Origin: Pseudomonadota bacterium
GTDB lineage: Bacteria; Pseudomonadota; Gammaproteobacteria; Burkholderiales; Burkholderiaceae
Direction of reading: 5' to 3'
Length of the DNA: 7,425 bases
Assembly: GCA_023441105.1 (NCBI GenBank)
Contig: JAEZQX010000512.1
Span: 1-7,425 of the forward strand
Shown here: piece by piece, positions 6,340 through 7,425 of the stretch
Position numbering within the stretch: position 1 is the stretch's first letter
Layout: every line of letters begins with the position of its first letter
Made by a program: the position numbers and the translations under genes
The notes under the pieces: model-generated
Databases searched by the model: none
The model's input: only the letters and a program-made list of their open reading frames with translations
Told to the model about the DNA's origin: nothing

Positions 6340-7412
6340 TTGCTGCTCCCGACGGCTCGGTTGGAATAGTTGCGCTCCATCCAGTCGCGATAGGCGCCCG
6401 ACTGCACGGCGGCCACCCACGCCTGGTTGTCGAGGTACCACGCCACCGTCTTGCGGATACCGGACTCGAAGGTCTCGGCCGGCTGCCAGCCGAGCTCGGC
6501 CGCGATCTTGGCGGCGTCGATCGCATAGCGCCGGTCGTGTCCCGGGCGATCCTTGACGAACGTGATCAGGCGCTCGCGCGGCCCGGCGGGATCCGGCCGC
6601 AGTTCGTCGACCAGTGCGCAGACGCGGCGGACGATGTCGATGTTGGGCATCTCGCTGTTGCCGCCGACGTTGTAGGTCTCGCCCACCCGTCCGTCCTCCA
6701 ATACCCGCCGGATGGCCGAGCAATGGTCGGTGACGTAGAGCCAGTCGCGCACGTTCAGGCCGTCGCCGTAGACCGGCAGCGGCTTGCCGGCGAGTGCATT
6801 GGCGATCATCAGCGGGATCAGCTTCTCCGGGAACTGGAAAGGGCCGTAGTTGTTCGAGCAGTTGGTGGTCAGCACCGGCAGCCCGTAGGTATGGTAGTAG
6901 GAGCGCACCAAGTGGTCGGAGCCCGCCTTGCTGGCCGAATACGGGCTGTTGGGCTGGTAAGGATGCGTCTCGGCGAACGGCGCGTCTTCCATCAGCAGCG
7001 AGCCGTAGACCTCGTCGGTGGAGACGTGCAGGAAGCGGAACTTCGACTTCGCCTCGGTATCGAGCGCATTCCAGTAGGCGCGCGCCGCTTCGAGCAGGGT
7101 GAAGGTGCCGATGATGTTGGTGCGCACGAACTCCTCGGGGCCGAGAATCGAGCGATCGACGTGGCTTTCGGCCGCGAAGTGCACGATGGCACGCGGCCGA
7201 TGCTCGGCCAGCAGGCGGTCGATGGCCGCGCGGTCGCAGATGTCGGTGCGCGAGAAATGATGCAGCGGCTCGTCCGCGAGCGTGGCCAGGTTCTGCAGGT
7301 TGCCGGCATAGGTCAGCTTGTCGACGTTGACGATGCCTTCCCGCGATTGCCGCAGCCAGTCCAGCACGAAGTTCGAGCCGATGAAGCCCGCTCCGCCAGT
7401 TACAAGAATCAT
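6336..7412 (-). CDS. rmlB: dTDP-glucose 4,6-dehydratase
   Basis: RmlB (RfbB) is an NAD+-dependent extended SDR that converts dTDP-glucose to dTDP-4-keto-6-deoxy-D-glucose, the second step to dTDP-L-rhamnose. The product is a branch point for other deoxysugars. Seen in 358 residues (family about 350-360): [11 protein letters not shown] at 5-15; DKLTYAGN at 31-38; [12 protein letters not shown] at 78-89; STDEVYG at 131-137 with the dehydratase-type Asp133/Glu134 pair; Tyr158/Lys162 in [22 protein letters not shown] at 184-200; and [10 protein letters not shown] at 221-230. The ATG at 7412 gives the standard [10 protein letters not shown]-terminus. Only 13 bases upstream are present (ATCACACAACACC) and they contain no Shine-Dalgarno, so the promoter and any leader lie outside the window. 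It is the first gene of the rml chain seen here and overlaps rmlA by four bases. Confidence 0.97.
   Translation of the reverse strand: MILVTGGAGFIGSNFVLDWLRQSREGIVNVDKLTYAGNLQNLATLADEPLHHFSRTDICDRAAIDRLLAEHRPRAIVHFAAESHVDRSILGPEEFVRTNIIGTFTLLEAARAYWNALDTEAKSKFRFLHVSTDEVYGSLLMEDAPFAETHPYQPNSPYSASKAGSDHLVRSYYHTYGLPVLTTNCSNNYGPFQFPEKLIPLMIANALAGKPLPVYGDGLNVRDWLYVTDHCSAIRRVLEDGRVGETYNVGGNSEMPNIDIVRRVCALVDELRPDPAGPRERLITFVKDRPGHDRRYAIDAAKIAAELGWQPAETFESGIRKTVAWYLDNQAWVAAVQSGAYRDWMERNYSNRAVGSSN
6346..6350 (-). promoter_or_regulatory. ribosome binding site deciding the rmlA TTG start
   Basis: GGGAG on the minus strand, inside the last codons of rmlB, stands six bases before the TTG at 6339. It is the reason to accept TTG rather than a start farther upstream, and it agrees with the conserved RmlA N-terminus. 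Confidence 0.6.
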
Positions 7413-7425
7413 GGTGTTGTGTGAT

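Noticed and set aside
6340..6723. Upstream extension of the rmlA frame
   Set aside because: It lies in a wrong phase of rmlB and lacks any motif; the TTG at 6339 with GGGAG six bases upstream gives the standard RmlA N-terminus and length.
1..7425. Mobile element, prophage, CRISPR, tRNA or toxin-antitoxin content
   Set aside because: No transposase, integrase, repeat array, tRNA-like fold or small gene pair is visible; the window is filled by seven metabolic genes with uniform GC-rich codon use.

Overview
The window is a compact, GC-rich cell-surface polysaccharide block from a Gram-negative bacterium. A Kdo transferase (waaA) means lipid A/LPS is made. The high GC, with codon third positions mostly G or C, and the rmlB-rmlA-rmlC-rmlD order beside a phosphomannomutase/phosphoglucomutase fit a beta- or gammaproteobacterium. 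A betaproteobacterium is my guess; it is an inference from gene content and style, not a placement.

Layout, right to left on the minus strand: rmlB (7412-6336), rmlA (6339-5464), rmlC (5464-4862) and rmlD (4865-3942) form a chain in which each gene overlaps the next by 1 to 4 bases. Together they are the complete four-enzyme pathway from glucose-1-phosphate and dTTP to dTDP-L-rhamnose. One plus-strand gene follows (2939-3931), an extended-SDR NAD-dependent epimerase/dehydratase or 4-ketoreductase of the nucleotide-sugar type. It meets rmlD tail to tail across 10 bp. It diverges from the next minus-strand gene, a PMM/PGM of the AlgC type (2905-1457), across only 33 bp. After a 67-bp gap comes waaA (1389-31), which adds Kdo to the lipid A precursor.

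The genes fit one theme. PMM/PGM interconverts hexose 6- and 1-phosphates and can supply the glucose-1-phosphate that RmlA uses. RmlABCD make activated rhamnose for O-antigen, core or exopolysaccharide. The SDR probably makes or edits another nucleotide sugar. WaaA builds the inner core on which the rest of LPS is assembled. The block is nearly all coding: the longest gap is 67 bp, and I see no RNA gene, CRISPR array, insertion sequence or long repeat.

I found no sign of a new biological system. The points worth a second look are modest: the TTG start of rmlA inside a fully overlapping rml chain, the lone opposite-strand SDR with almost no upstream space (possible leaderless mRNA), and what that SDR actually makes.
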